DNA of 64,000 nucleotides. Origin: JAVMKJ01 sp031732855 (GTDB taxonomy: Bacteria; Pseudomonadota; Gammaproteobacteria; Competibacterales; Competibacteraceae). The stretch is from contig JAVMKJ010000120.1 in NCBI GenBank assembly GCA_031732855.1, positions 1 through 64,000 on the forward strand. Direction: 5' to 3'. Below the pieces are notes generated by a model that had not been told where the DNA came from, searched no databases, and saw only the letters and a program-made list of their open reading frames with translations. Each line of letters opens with the position of its first letter. The first letter of the stretch is position 1. Below are positions 8,229 to 16,928 of this stretch, piece by piece. A program made the translations under genes and the position numbers.

Positions 8229-9268
8229 GCCGGATCGGTGGCGACGGAAACCCGCTTTTGACCGGCCAGCAACCGCAGGTGTTCGACGTCGGGATGATCG
8301 AGATCGCGCAGCAGCAACAGATCGGGCACCCGGCGCAGCAGCACCCGGGTCGCCTCGGCCACGCCGGGCTTGATGAAATTGCGATTACCCACCCGATACC
8401 GGGCGCGCAGGTGGGCCAGAAAGTCGGTCATCGCCCGCCGCCGTTCCTGCCGCTCCTCCGGATCGCGGCGTACCGCCGTCGGCCTGGCGGTGGCGAAATG
8501 CGCCGCGACCCGGTCCAGAAACCAGTTGGATCGATCCCACGGCCTGAAATCGGCGTAGAACACGCAGCCGTGAAAATCCTCCGGCCCGATGGCGGCGTTG
8601 AGAATCGAACGGCTGGTCAGTCCGGACACGGTCGCGTTCAAAATACCGCTGGGGATGGCGTAATCGTCGTGGGTGGCGGTCACGTCGGCGACGCCGCCGA
8701 TATCGGACACCACGTGCAGCGACTCGTCCAGCGACTCGGGCTGGCGGTCGTTCCAATGGCGCAACGCCCGGCGCAGTTCCCCGGCGATCACCCCCTTGGC
8801 GGTCCAGCCGTCCACGAACGCCAGTCCCGCCGGCTCGCGGCCCGCGCGGCGCAGGATAAAGGCCAGGGCGTTCTGGTCGATGCCCCGGTCGCGGACGATC
8901 GAAATCGAGTAGTGGCGGACCTCGGGTCGGCCCAGCCCGCGCAGGGCGCGCGCCAACAGCGCGCCGACCGGCGTCCCGGCGCGGGCCAGCGACACCACCG
9001 TAACCTGTCGGGGACGACTTTCCGCCAGATGGCGGGCCAACGCCATGATTTCCGCCGCCAGCCGACCGGCGTAACGTTCGGTCAGCGCCTCGAACAGGCT
9101 CAGATAGGCGGGATCGGGCGCCCGCTCCGGGGCCAGCAACTCGCTGTAATGGCGGGAGCCGGACTGAATCAGCCGCTCCTTGGTCGCCACGTCCACCATG
9201 TCCAGCCGCATGGGCTTGAGCAGGAACACGGTATCCTCGGCGCGGTAGCTCCCGGAAAACGGCGTCAT
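8186..9268 (-). CDS. StiP/PRTase_1-like protein with C-terminal PELOTA-type domain
   Basis: In this 360-aa protein, residues about 30-270 match the phosphoribosyltransferase-like StiP/PRTase_1 family (SLARAGTPVGALLARALR, FVDGWTAKGVIAGELRRALR, HYSISIVRDRGIDQNAL). The C-terminal ~80 residues (PGVAEATRVLLRRVPDLLLL to AALIRDLS) look like a PELOTA-type RNA-binding fold. Both families were described in Ter-associated biosynthetic operons, where a nucleoside-like product is predicted. It is the last gene of the five-gene operon and overlaps the HAD gene by four bases. Whether it acts as a transferase or a protease is not settled. Confidence 0.82.
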   Translation of the reverse strand: MTPFSGSYRAEDTVFLLKPMRLDMVDVATKERLIQSGSRHYSELLAPERAPDPAYLSLFEALTERYAGRLAAEIMALARHLAESRPRQVTVVSLARAGTPVGALLARALRGLGRPEVRHYSISIVRDRGIDQNALAFILRRAGREPAGLAFVDGWTAKGVIAGELRRALRHWNDRQPESLDESLHVVSDIGGVADVTATHDDYAIPSGILNATVSGLTSRSILNAAIGPEDFHGCVFYADFRPWDRSNWFLDRVAAHFATARPTAVRRDPEERQERRRAMTDFLAHLRARYRVGNRNFIKPGVAEATRVLLRRVPDLLLLRDLDHPDVEHLRLLAGQKRVSVATDPAMPLRAAALIRDLS

Positions 9269-10005
9269 GGGACGTATCCGCTCCAGGTTTCGGTCTGAAT
9301 CTGGCTGGCCCTGGGCACCAGGGCGAAATCGCAGGCCCGCAGGAACGGCAGGTCGGTGAGGCTGTCGCCGGCGCCGATGGTCGCGATCGGTCCGTCCCGC
9401 TCCAACTCGGCCGCCACCCGACGGACGGCGTCGTGCTTCTGGGTCCCCTTGACCACCAGCGCCAAGTTGTTGCCGTTATGGTGCAGGGCCAGTTCCGACG
9501 GCAACCCGGTCTCCTCCAGTTGGACCCGCAGGCGGGACAGGGCCCTCCCATCATCGTCCGACTTGACCGAGACATAGGTCAGTCGCTCCGCGACCGAATG
9601 GCTGCTCACCCGGTAGCCGCCCGTCGCCGCGCCGGCGCCCAGACGGGCGGCGATTGCCCGGAGCCGCGGTTCCGCCGCGACCAACAGCGGTTGTACTTCG
9701 GCATGCCACCACGGCGGCAGCCGGCCGTCCGGCCGGCGAATTACCGCGCCGTGATGGGTGATCCGCCAGGACTTGAACTCGATCGCCACCCGCGCCAGCG
9801 CATCGTCGGTGCGGCCGGTGACGGGAATCACCGTGCCCTGCTCCAGCCAGAACGCCAGCAGGCGCTGCTGGGCGCGGGTCATGAACGAAAGAGCTTGGCC
9901 GGCACGGTCCATCGCCGCCGGAACCACCGGTTCGCCGGGCGGACACTTCGGCGCGGTTTGCAGGATGGTGTCGTCGAGGTCGAGAAAGATCACGATTCGC
10001 GGCAT
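9265..10005 (-). CDS. HAD-superfamily hydrolase of Ter-type cluster
   Basis: This 246-aa protein has HAD motif I near the N-terminus (FLDLDDTILQ), motif II in VTGRTDDALARV, a lysine late in the fold (KGTQKHDAV) and motif IV GAGDSLTDLPFLRACD. The cap and layout resemble Cof/sucrose-phosphate-phosphatase-like members. It likely removes phosphate from a pathway intermediate in the cytosol. The gene overlaps the next upstream gene by 16 bp and the downstream one by 4 bp, so it is translated as part of the same unit. Confidence 0.88.
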   Translation of the reverse strand: MPRIVIFLDLDDTILQTAPKCPPGEPVVPAAMDRAGQALSFMTRAQQRLLAFWLEQGTVIPVTGRTDDALARVAIEFKSWRITHHGAVIRRPDGRLPPWWHAEVQPLLVAAEPRLRAIAARLGAGAATGGYRVSSHSVAERLTYVSVKSDDDGRALSRLRVQLEETGLPSELALHHNGNNLALVVKGTQKHDAVRRVAAELERDGPIATIGAGDSLTDLPFLRACDFALVPRASQIQTETWSGYVP

Positions 10006-11156
10006 GGTTCCTCCGCGGCGAGGGCCAGGCCGCCGATCAGGCCGGGCAACGGATGCGCGGGAACCATGCGGGAATGCTCGTACACGATGATCGGCAGCCG
10101 GCCCGGATCGAGGTTATAGAGGTAATTCGGAATGTCGTCGCCGTAGTTGTCCGGAAATTCCCAGCGGCTGGCGATGGCGTCGCCGACCAGGATCGGCGAG
10201 CGGGTGGTGGACTGGAAGCGCACGTCGTGCCCCGCCTCCTCGAGCGCCAGGGCGATGCGGAATGGCGTGTAGGCGTACTCGCCGGTACCGATGACCGCCA
10301 GCGGCCGGCCACCCCATTTCCCCATCCCGACCTTTTGCCAAACAAGTCCCATCAGCTGGGGCGAACTCCAGCGGCCGGCCAGCAGACCGATTCGCGCCGG
10401 GTCGGCCACGATGCCGTCGTGGTAGCGGTCCAGGCCAGCCGGCACCGGGGGCAAAGTCGGCGGTGGGAAGTCGGGATCGGGCTCGAAGCTGAAACAACCC
10501 TCGATCAGCGCCGGGAACCGCAACGGCCGTTGCAACAGCGCGGACAACTCCCGCCGGCGCGCGTCGTTCAGCCAATTGGTGATGCACGCGAACACGAGCC
10601 GTTCGACGCCGGGGTTGCAATCCATATACGCCCGCGCCAATTCCGCCAGGGTGCGGCCGGTGGAGATTTCATCGTCCACCAGCACCAGGGTTCGCGCTGC
10701 CCGGAACAGGGGCTGCAACGCGGGTCCGGGAAGATGGACCGCGTGGTCCGGCGCGTGGCTATGGCACTCGTCGAAACCGAACGCCAGCGGGCGCGACAGG
10801 CGATAGCGAGTGGTTTGAAGGTACAGGATGTCGTCGCGCCCGGCTCGCAGCGCCGCTTCCTCGGCGACCCCGCGCCCCAGGGCGGTCGCGGTTTCCGCCA
10901 AACCGATCACCACCAGCGGTCCTGGCAGGGTGGCGATTTTTTCGGCGAGCCGCCGGTGAACGTCGCGCATGACCGTGGGCCGGACCGGCCAGTGCTTGCC
11001 CAGTACCTTGCTGACGAATAGATACAGCCGCCGGGGATTCTGGCGGGTCGCGCAGGCCAGGCACGCCTCCAACGGCCATTCCTCGCGCCGGACCGTCATC
11101 GTCAGTTGCCCGGCCTGAATCGGCAGGGTGACGGTACGCGGCGGCGGTTCCGTCAT
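9990..11156 (-). CDS. phosphoribosyltransferase-TRSP domain protein
   Basis: This 388-aa protein starts at MTEPPPRTVTLPIQ, an ATG overlapping the glycosyltransferase stop by four bases. The first ~250 residues form a PRTase-like domain with a PRPP-loop motif (LVLVDDEISTGRTLAEL) and an AETATALGRGVAE segment. The C-terminal ~130 residues (IGLLAGRWSSPQLMGLVWQK to NLDPGRLPIIVYEHSR) match the TRSP domain found C-terminal to such PRTases in Ter clusters. The expected chemistry is a base/phosphoribosyl exchange in the making of a nucleoside-like compound, from family literature. Confidence 0.87.
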   Translation of the reverse strand: MTEPPPRTVTLPIQAGQLTMTVRREEWPLEACLACATRQNPRRLYLFVSKVLGKHWPVRPTVMRDVHRRLAEKIATLPGPLVVIGLAETATALGRGVAEEAALRAGRDDILYLQTTRYRLSRPLAFGFDECHSHAPDHAVHLPGPALQPLFRAARTLVLVDDEISTGRTLAELARAYMDCNPGVERLVFACITNWLNDARRRELSALLQRPLRFPALIEGCFSFEPDPDFPPPTLPPVPAGLDRYHDGIVADPARIGLLAGRWSSPQLMGLVWQKVGMGKWGGRPLAVIGTGEYAYTPFRIALALEEAGHDVRFQSTTRSPILVGDAIASRWEFPDNYGDDIPNYLYNLDPGRLPIIVYEHSRMVPAHPLPGLIGGLALAAEEPCRES

Positions 11157-12145
11157 GCTTGCAGCCCCAGATCGTTCAGAATGGTCTCGACCCGGTGTCG
11201 GTAAGTGTGCTCGGCCAGGATGCGGCGGCGGCCGGCGGCGACGACCCGCGCTCCGAAATCGGGTTCGCGCCGCAACCGGGCCACCAGGGCGTTGAGTTCC
11301 TCGCGATCCCGATACACCAGAATTTCGCGGCCCGGCTCGAAACAGCGCGGCAGGTCGAGCAGATCGTCGTTCAGCACCACCGCCCCACAGGCCAGCGGTT
11401 CGAAACTGCGCTGGTTGAGCCCGTGCTCCACGTTGGCTTCGTTGCGAACGTTGAGCACCGCCAGGTGGCGCTGGTAAAGCCGGATGAGCCGGGGGCGGCC
11501 GATCTTGCGGTTTTGCACGCGATGATAGCCATCGCGCGCCAGGGCGCTCCAGTCGGTGCCGACGATCCGGGCGGACGCCTCCAGGCCCCGCACCACCGCC
11601 TCGCGAAATTCGGTGCGGCTGGCCACGAACAACACCTCCGCTCGGCGCGGCCCGGAACCGGGATGGAACAGTTCCGGGTCGACCGCCAGCGGTAAATAGC
11701 GGCCGGCCGCGGTAAAACCGGCTTCCCCGGCATCCCTGAAAAAGCGGGTATCGGTGTAATAGAGCCGGTCGCACCGGTTGGCCCGCTCCCGGCCGTCGGC
11801 TGAAAACCGGTCGCCGACCAAGCCGGCGATCACCGGCCGCCGAGGCCATTCGTGCAACATCCGGTAATACCCCAGTGGCACGCCGAACACGCCGGCCACC
11901 ACGATCAGATCGGGACGAAAATCCGCCAGCGTCCGTTCGAACCCGGCCAGCATCCAGCCGGCGCTCGCGGCCGCGCGTCCCTGCCATTTGACTCGCAGCC
12001 GCGAGGCCAGGGAATTGCCGTTGATGGCGAAAACGCGCGTGGCATGCCCCAAACGGCGGCAAGCCCGGGCCAGATTCTCCAGCCACAGCACCAGGCTGCC
12101 GCGCTTGCCCAGCAGCAGGATGCGAACCGGCGCCTTGGTTGCCAT
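11153..12145 (-). CDS. CgeB-like glycosyltransferase
   Basis: This 330-aa protein has the GT-B pattern of CgeB/Glyco_trans_1_2 proteins: a nucleotide-binding-like start (VRILLLGKRGSLVLWLENL) and a late donor-site segment (NEANVEHGLNQRSFEPLACG) followed by AVVLNDDL and a final helix RRRILAEHTYRHRVETIL. There is no signal peptide or membrane segment. It is the second gene of the Ter-type operon. A glycosyltransferase is not part of the core set I know for those loci, so here it probably glycosylates the pathway product. Confidence 0.85.
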   Translation of the reverse strand: MATKAPVRILLLGKRGSLVLWLENLARACRRLGHATRVFAINGNSLASRLRVKWQGRAAASAGWMLAGFERTLADFRPDLIVVAGVFGVPLGYYRMLHEWPRRPVIAGLVGDRFSADGRERANRCDRLYYTDTRFFRDAGEAGFTAAGRYLPLAVDPELFHPGSGPRRAEVLFVASRTEFREAVVRGLEASARIVGTDWSALARDGYHRVQNRKIGRPRLIRLYQRHLAVLNVRNEANVEHGLNQRSFEPLACGAVVLNDDLLDLPRCFEPGREILVYRDREELNALVARLRREPDFGARVVAAGRRRILAEHTYRHRVETILNDLGLQA

Positions 12146-12157
12146 CGTTCGGATTTC

Positions 12158-13201
12158 CTACAGCACCACGGCCCGCTCGATCCTGGCCACTCGCACCCCG
12201 TGCGCCGGATGTGGAATCGCCGCTTCCTCGACCGTGCCCACGACCAGCCGCAACAGCCAGTACGGCAGATTGAGCCCCGCCTGACAGGCCATGTCGATAC
12301 CGCCCGACATGCGGGGATTCACCTCCAGAAAGCACTGCTCGCGCCGGCCGTCGGGATGAACTCGCTCGCGGGTTTGCACGTTGACCAGCCCATGCAGATG
12401 AAAGGTGGCGACGGCCCGGCGCGCGATCTCCCAGCCTTCCGGGTCTTCCTCGATCGATTGCCAGCGCCCGCCAGCCTCGGCGGGCTTACGGCGAACCACG
12501 GCCCGCACCAACCGGCCCTCGCGCGCCAGACAATCGATCGACCGCTCGTCGCCGGTCAGATACTCCATCGCCAGAAACCGATGTCGGCCCTCCACCGAAT
12601 CGAGCAAGCCGGTAAATTCGGCGCTGCCGACGGTGAAAGTGTCGTTGGCGAGAAACCGGGCAAGGGGTGGCTTGCCGTCATCGATCAATCGGAAACCGAG
12701 ACCGTAGATCGACCGAACCGGCTTGACGCAGACTCGCCGCGCCGCGCCGCCGAGCGCCGCCAGCGCCTCACCGAATTCCGCGACCGTGTTCGCCGGTAGG
12801 GTTTGCGGCAGGGTAACTCCAGCGGCGGCCAGCCGGGCATTGGCGCGGGACTTGTCCTGCAGGTCGTCCAGCGTCTCGGCATCCGGGCACGGCAGGATCA
12901 GCCGCACCCCCGCCGCCGCGAAACGGGCCTGTTGCCCCAACAGCGCGGATTGGCGGCTCTGCGGCCAAATCCAGTGGAACCCTCGTTCCCGGCATAAGGC
13001 CAGCAGCCAGTCGACGTGAGCCTCCGCTTCCAGCTCGGGCTCGAGGTCGAGGGAATCGGCCACCCGGCGCAAGGGCGTATGTTCGGTGAAATAGCTTGCA
13101 CCCAGGTAAAATTCCCCCGGCACCATGGCGCGATGAATCAGTTCGATGGCGTCGCGGACGTTGGACAGGCCGCGGGTCAGCAACACCCGTGACGCGCTCA
13201 T
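12158..13201 (-). CDS. ATP-grasp protein of Ter-type cluster
   Basis: In this 347-aa ATP-grasp ligase the N-domain begins SASRVLLTRGLSNVRDAIEL, the ATP-binding strand is RRVCVKPVRSIYGLGFRL, a MEYLTGDERSIDCLAREG segment follows, and the metal-binding end is QCFLEVNPRMSGGIDM. It is close to the ATPgrasp_Ter type and to carbamoyl-phosphate-synthase-like ligases. It is the first gene of the operon and probably joins an acid to an amine with ATP. Its promoter must lie in 13202-13300. Confidence 0.88.
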   Translation of the reverse strand: MSASRVLLTRGLSNVRDAIELIHRAMVPGEFYLGASYFTEHTPLRRVADSLDLEPELEAEAHVDWLLALCRERGFHWIWPQSRQSALLGQQARFAAAGVRLILPCPDAETLDDLQDKSRANARLAAAGVTLPQTLPANTVAEFGEALAALGGAARRVCVKPVRSIYGLGFRLIDDGKPPLARFLANDTFTVGSAEFTGLLDSVEGRHRFLAMEYLTGDERSIDCLAREGRLVRAVVRRKPAEAGGRWQSIEEDPEGWEIARRAVATFHLHGLVNVQTRERVHPDGRREQCFLEVNPRMSGGIDMACQAGLNLPYWLLRLVVGTVEEAAIPHPAHGVRVARIERAVVL

Positions 13202-13305
13202 GACCGGCCAAAGCCCGTAAATTCCGTTCCATTAATGACAAGTTTTTGTATTTTCAGCATCATTTTCCCAGCCCACCCAGCCTCATGCCCGCCGGACAAC
13301 CATTC

Positions 13306-13407
13306 ACCCCCCACCCCAGCCCTCCTCACAAGGGGGAGGGAGCCTTGCTAAACAGTCCGTTGTTAAACTCCCCCTCCCCTGGCGGGAGGGGGTTGGGGGG
13401 AGGGGGT
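13306..13407. repeat. two REP-like palindromes
   Basis: At 13306-13342 and 13368-13407 lie C-rich/G-rich inverted repeats (CCCTCCTCACAAGGGGGAGGG and CCCCTCCCCTGGCGGGAGGGG). They belong to the CCCTCACCCC...GGGGTGAGGG family scattered through the window. They sit between the divergent ATP-grasp operon and aapJ; 13202-13521 otherwise holds only promoter-size DNA and the tandem repeat listed next. Confidence 0.75.
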
Positions 13408-13414
13408 GACACGA

Positions 13415-13460
13415 TTTGTCGGTCCCCCACTACCTTATTTGTCGATCCCCCACTACCCTA
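13415..13460. repeat. 23-bp tandem repeat, two copies
   Basis: TTTGTCGGTCCCCCACTACC plus TTA is followed directly by TTTGTCGATCCCCCACTACC plus CTA, 21 of 23 bases alike, and then a degenerate TTGGTCAGCG. It lies 60 bp before the aapJ start and could hold a duplicated protein-binding site. There are too few copies and no spacers for CRISPR. Confidence 0.7.
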
Positions 13461-13521
13461 TTGGTCAGCGTCCGGTTAATACTAAAACAACGCTCAATCT
13501 CACCCACCGAGGAGGTATCGC

Positions 13522-14541
13522 ATGAACGGGACCAAAACCTTGACCACCGCCAGCGTGGTATTGCTGCTCGCCACCGGCACCGCCCACGCCGGCGCGACCC
13601 TCAACGCCATCAAGGAACGCGGCTTCATCAAATGCGGCGTCAGCGACGGTCTGCCCGGCTTCTCCTACGCCGATGAAAAAGGCAACTACAACGGCATCGA
13701 CGTCGATGTGTGCCGCGCCGTGGCCGCCGCCGTGTTCGGCGATTCCACCAAGGTCAAATTCACCCCGCTGACCGCCAAGGAGCGCTTCACCGCCCTGCAA
13801 TCCGGCGAGGTCGACGTCCTGTCGCGCAACACCACCTGGACGTCCAGCCGCGACTCGGCGCAGGGCATGAACTTCGCCGGGGTAACCTATTACGACGGTC
13901 AGGGGTTCCTGGTCAACAAAAAGCTGGGCGTCAAGAGCGCCAAGCAACTCGATGGCGCCACCGTGTGCGTGCAGGCCGGCACCACCACCGAACTGAATCT
14001 GAGCGACTACTTCCGTAATCATAAAATGAAGTTCACCCCGATCACTTACGAAAAATCCGACGAAAGCGCCAAGTCGCTGGAATCGGGCCGCTGCGACGTA
14101 TTGACCTCCGACCAGTCGCAGTTGTACGCCCAGCGCATCAAGCTGGCCAAGCCGGACGAGTACGTCGTGCTGCCGGAAGTGATCTCCAAGGAACCGCTCG
14201 GACCGGCGGTCCGCCACGGCGACGACGACTGGTTCGATATCGTCAAGTGGACCCTGTTCGTCATGGTCGACGCCGAGGAACTGGGCGTCAACTCCAAAAA
14301 CGTCGAGGAGATGAAGAAATCCACCAATCCCGATGTGAAGCGGCTGCTCGGCGTCGAGGGCGACAAGGGCAAGGATTTTGGCCTGGCCAACGACTGGATG
14401 GCGGTCGTCATCAAACAGGTCGGCAACTACGGCGAGATCTTCGACCGCAACGTCGGCCAGGGCAGTCCGATGAAAATCGAACGCGGCCTGAACGCGCTGT
14501 GGAACGTGGGTGGCTTGCAGTACGCGCCGCCGGTTCGCTGA
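13522..14541 (+). CDS. aapJ: general L-amino-acid ABC transporter, periplasmic binding protein
   Basis: This 339-aa binding protein has a cleavable signal peptide (MNGTKTLTTASVVLLLATGTAHA) and the family-3 solute-binding pattern (RGFIKCGVSDGLPGFSYADE, SGEVDVLSRNTTWTSSRDS, VCVQAGTTTELNLSDYFR). The length and the long insert match AapJ/BztA rather than single-amino-acid binders. A strong GAGGAGG site lies eight bases before the start. It is the first gene of aapJQMP and binds polar and acidic L-amino acids in the periplasm, by family knowledge. Confidence 0.96.
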   Translation: MNGTKTLTTASVVLLLATGTAHAGATLNAIKERGFIKCGVSDGLPGFSYADEKGNYNGIDVDVCRAVAAAVFGDSTKVKFTPLTAKERFTALQSGEVDVLSRNTTWTSSRDSAQGMNFAGVTYYDGQGFLVNKKLGVKSAKQLDGATVCVQAGTTTELNLSDYFRNHKMKFTPITYEKSDESAKSLESGRCDVLTSDQSQLYAQRIKLAKPDEYVVLPEVISKEPLGPAVRHGDDDWFDIVKWTLFVMVDAEELGVNSKNVEEMKKSTNPDVKRLLGVEGDKGKDFGLANDWMAVVIKQVGNYGEIFDRNVGQGSPMKIERGLNALWNVGGLQYAPPVR

Positions 14542-14551
14542 GGGTTGCAGG

Positions 14552-14591
14552 CACCCTCCCCCCAACCCTTCTCCCTCGGGGGAGAGGGGTG
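14552..14591. repeat. REP-like palindrome in aapJ-aapQ gap
   Basis: CACCCTCCCCCCAACCC is followed by the inverted CTCCCTCGGGGGAG and GGGGTG. An intercistronic hairpin placed after the binding-protein gene could stabilise the aapJ message or reduce transcription into the permease genes, a common arrangement in ABC operons. Confidence 0.7.
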
Positions 14592-14628
14592 TTTTCATGC
14601 AGGCTATCACTGAATTTCCGGGAATCCC

Positions 14629-15810
14629 ATGACCGAGCCGATCTCCACTCCGGTCAAACCGCCGTTCTGGAACAACCCCCGATTTCGGGCCATTCTGTTC
14701 CAGGCCATCGCCCTCGCGGCCACCGTCGCCTTCGGGTTGTACATTTTCGACAATACCCAAGCCAACCTGCGCCGGCTGGGGATCGCTTCCGGCTTCGATT
14801 TTCTCTCCTCCACCGCCGGTTTTGACATCCTCCAAAGCCTGATTCCCTATTCGGCGACCTCCAGCTACGGCCGGGTATTTTGGGTGGCCCTGCTCAACAC
14901 CCTGCTGGTTTCGGCGCTGGGCATCGTCTTCGCCACCTTGCTCGGTTTCGTGATCGGCGTGGCCCGATTGTCCAGGAACTGGCTGATTTCCCGGCTGGCG
15001 CTGGTCTATATCGAAACGTTCCGCAATATCCCGCTGCTGCTGCAAATTTTCTTCTGGTACTTCGCGGTGCTGCGGGCGATGCCGGCCCCGCGCCAGAGCT
15101 TGAGCCTGGGCGAGGCGGTGTTCCTGAACATCCGCGGACTTTATGTACCCGCGCCGCAATTCCAGCCGGGTTTCGGCTGGGTGCTGCTGGCGCTGGGCAT
15201 CGCAGTCGTGCTCGCCTGGCTGCTGGCGCGCTGGGCGCGGCGGAGACAGATGGCGACCGGCCAGCAGTTCCCCACGATCTCGGTTTCACTCGCGCTGCTG
15301 TTTGGCCTGCCGCTGATGACGTTCTGGATGGCCGGTTCGCCGCTGGTTTGGGAAATCCCGGAATTGCAGGGCTTCAATTTTCGGGGCGGACTGGTCGTCA
15401 TCCCGGAAATGGCCTCGCTGCTGCTGGCGTTGACCATTTACACCGCCGCCTTCATCGCCGAGATCGTCCGCGCCGGCATCCAGGCCGTCAGCCACGGCCA
15501 GACCGAAGCCTCGTTCTCGCTGGGCCTCAATTCCGGCAAGACCTTGCGGCTCATCATCCTGCCGCAGGCGCTGCGTGTCATCATCCCGCCGCTGACCAAC
15601 CAGTATCTGAACCTGACCAAGAATTCCTCGCTGGCGGCCGCCATCGGCTATCCCGACCTGGTGTCGGCATTCGCCGGGACGGTTCTCAACCAGACCGGTC
15701 AGGCCATCGAATGCATCGCCATCACCATGGCGGTCTATCTCACCATCAGCCTGCTGATCTCGCTGCTGATGAACTGGTACAACCGGCGGGTCGCGCTGGT
15801 GGAGCGCTGA
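14629..15810 (+). CDS. aapQ: general L-amino-acid ABC transporter permease AapQ
   Basis: This 393-aa inner-membrane permease has about eight hydrophobic spans. The HisMQ-type assembly motif is in AGIQAVSHGQTEASFSLGLN (EAA loop), followed by LRLIILPQALRVIIPPLTNQ. The long mid-protein segment between early and late spans is characteristic of AapQ/BztB. It pairs with AapM at 15814, whose start comes three bases after this stop. Confidence 0.96.
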   Translation: MTEPISTPVKPPFWNNPRFRAILFQAIALAATVAFGLYIFDNTQANLRRLGIASGFDFLSSTAGFDILQSLIPYSATSSYGRVFWVALLNTLLVSALGIVFATLLGFVIGVARLSRNWLISRLALVYIETFRNIPLLLQIFFWYFAVLRAMPAPRQSLSLGEAVFLNIRGLYVPAPQFQPGFGWVLLALGIAVVLAWLLARWARRRQMATGQQFPTISVSLALLFGLPLMTFWMAGSPLVWEIPELQGFNFRGGLVVIPEMASLLLALTIYTAAFIAEIVRAGIQAVSHGQTEASFSLGLNSGKTLRLIILPQALRVIIPPLTNQYLNLTKNSSLAAAIGYPDLVSAFAGTVLNQTGQAIECIAITMAVYLTISLLISLLMNWYNRRVALVER

Positions 15811-15813
15811 CCG

Positions 15814-16917
15814 ATGGCCGAACCTCGAACCTCCTCACCCGTTCCGCCGCCGGCCAGCACCGTCGGCGTCGTCGGCTGGCTGCGTCGCAACCTGCTCTCC
15901 TCGCCTCTCAACATTGCCTTGACCGTCCTGGCGGTTTACCTGCTCTCCGTCACCCTGCCGCCGTTGCTGCGCTGGGCGTTCCTGGATGCGTCCTGGAGCG
16001 GCGACAATCGCGAGGCTTGCCATCCCGGGGGAGCCTGCTGGGTCTTCATCCGGGTCCATTTCGATCAATTCATGTACGGCTTTTACCCGGACGGGCAACG
16101 CTGGCGCGTCAATACCGCCGCAATCCTGCTGATCCTGGGCGCGGCGCCGCTGTTCGTTCGCGCCGTATCAGGCAAATTCAAGGTCAGACTGGGTCTGGGC
16201 CTGCTGGTGATTTACCCGTGTGTCGCCTTCGTGCTGCTCAGGGGTGGGACGCTCGGGCTGCCCGAAGTGGATACCAGTCAATGGGGCGGGCTGTTGCTGA
16301 CCCTGGTGATCGCGGGAGTCGGCATGACCGCCGCCCTGCCGCTGGGCGTGCTGCTGGCGCTGGGCCGGCGGTCGCGGCTGCCGGCCATCCAGACCCTGTG
16401 CGTGACCTTCATCGAGTTCTGGCGCGGCGTGCCTCTGATCACCGTGCTGTTCATGTCCTCGGTGATGCTGCCGCTGTTCCTGCCGGTCGGGATGAATTTC
16501 GACAAGCTGTTGCGAGCGTTGATCGGCGTCACGCTGTTTCAGGCCGCCTACATGGCCGAGGTGGTGCGCGGCGGCTTGCAGGCCATCCCCAAGGGCCAGT
16601 TCGAGGCCGCCGCCGCCCTGGGGCTGGGATACTGGAAGACCATGACCCTGATCGTGCTGCCGCAGGCTCTGAAACTGGTCATTCCCGGCATCGTCAACAC
16701 CTTCATCGCCCTGTTCAAGGACACCTCGCTGGTGCTGATCATCGGCCTGTTCGACCTGATGAACATCGTCCACAACGCCACCACCAACCCGGCCTGGCTG
16801 GGTTTTTCCACCGAGGGCTACGTGTTTGCCGCCGCCGTCTACTGGCTGTTCTGCTTCGGGATGTCCCGCTACAGCCAGAGTCTGGAAAAGCGTCTCCACA
16901 CCGGCCACAAGCGTTAG
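15814..16917 (+). CDS. aapM: general L-amino-acid ABC transporter permease AapM
   Basis: This 367-aa partner permease has membrane spans from about residues 35-55 onward and a large soluble loop (RWAFLDASWSGDNREACHPG). The EAA loop is GGLQAIPKGQFEAAAALGLG followed by YWKTMTLIVLPQALKLVIPG. Length and loop match AapM/BztC. It is the third gene of aapJQMP; with AapQ it forms the transmembrane channel. Confidence 0.96.
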   Translation: MAEPRTSSPVPPPASTVGVVGWLRRNLLSSPLNIALTVLAVYLLSVTLPPLLRWAFLDASWSGDNREACHPGGACWVFIRVHFDQFMYGFYPDGQRWRVNTAAILLILGAAPLFVRAVSGKFKVRLGLGLLVIYPCVAFVLLRGGTLGLPEVDTSQWGGLLLTLVIAGVGMTAALPLGVLLALGRRSRLPAIQTLCVTFIEFWRGVPLITVLFMSSVMLPLFLPVGMNFDKLLRALIGVTLFQAAYMAEVVRGGLQAIPKGQFEAAAALGLGYWKTMTLIVLPQALKLVIPGIVNTFIALFKDTSLVLIIGLFDLMNIVHNATTNPAWLGFSTEGYVFAAAVYWLFCFGMSRYSQSLEKRLHTGHKR

Positions 16918-16928
16918 GAAGCCACTCG

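Noticed and set aside
8135..9298. 387-codon plus-strand open frame opposite the PRTase-PELOTA gene
   Set aside because: Antisense shadow, rich in His/Gln/Arg/Gly, without a ribosome-binding site.
13415..13460. CRISPR-like direct repeats
   Set aside because: Only two contiguous 23-bp units without spacers and no cas genes.
13465..15159. 564-codon minus-strand open frame opposite aapJ/aapQ
   Set aside because: It is the antisense of well-supported transporter genes in GC-rich DNA, with His/Gln/Gly-rich composition and no family similarity.
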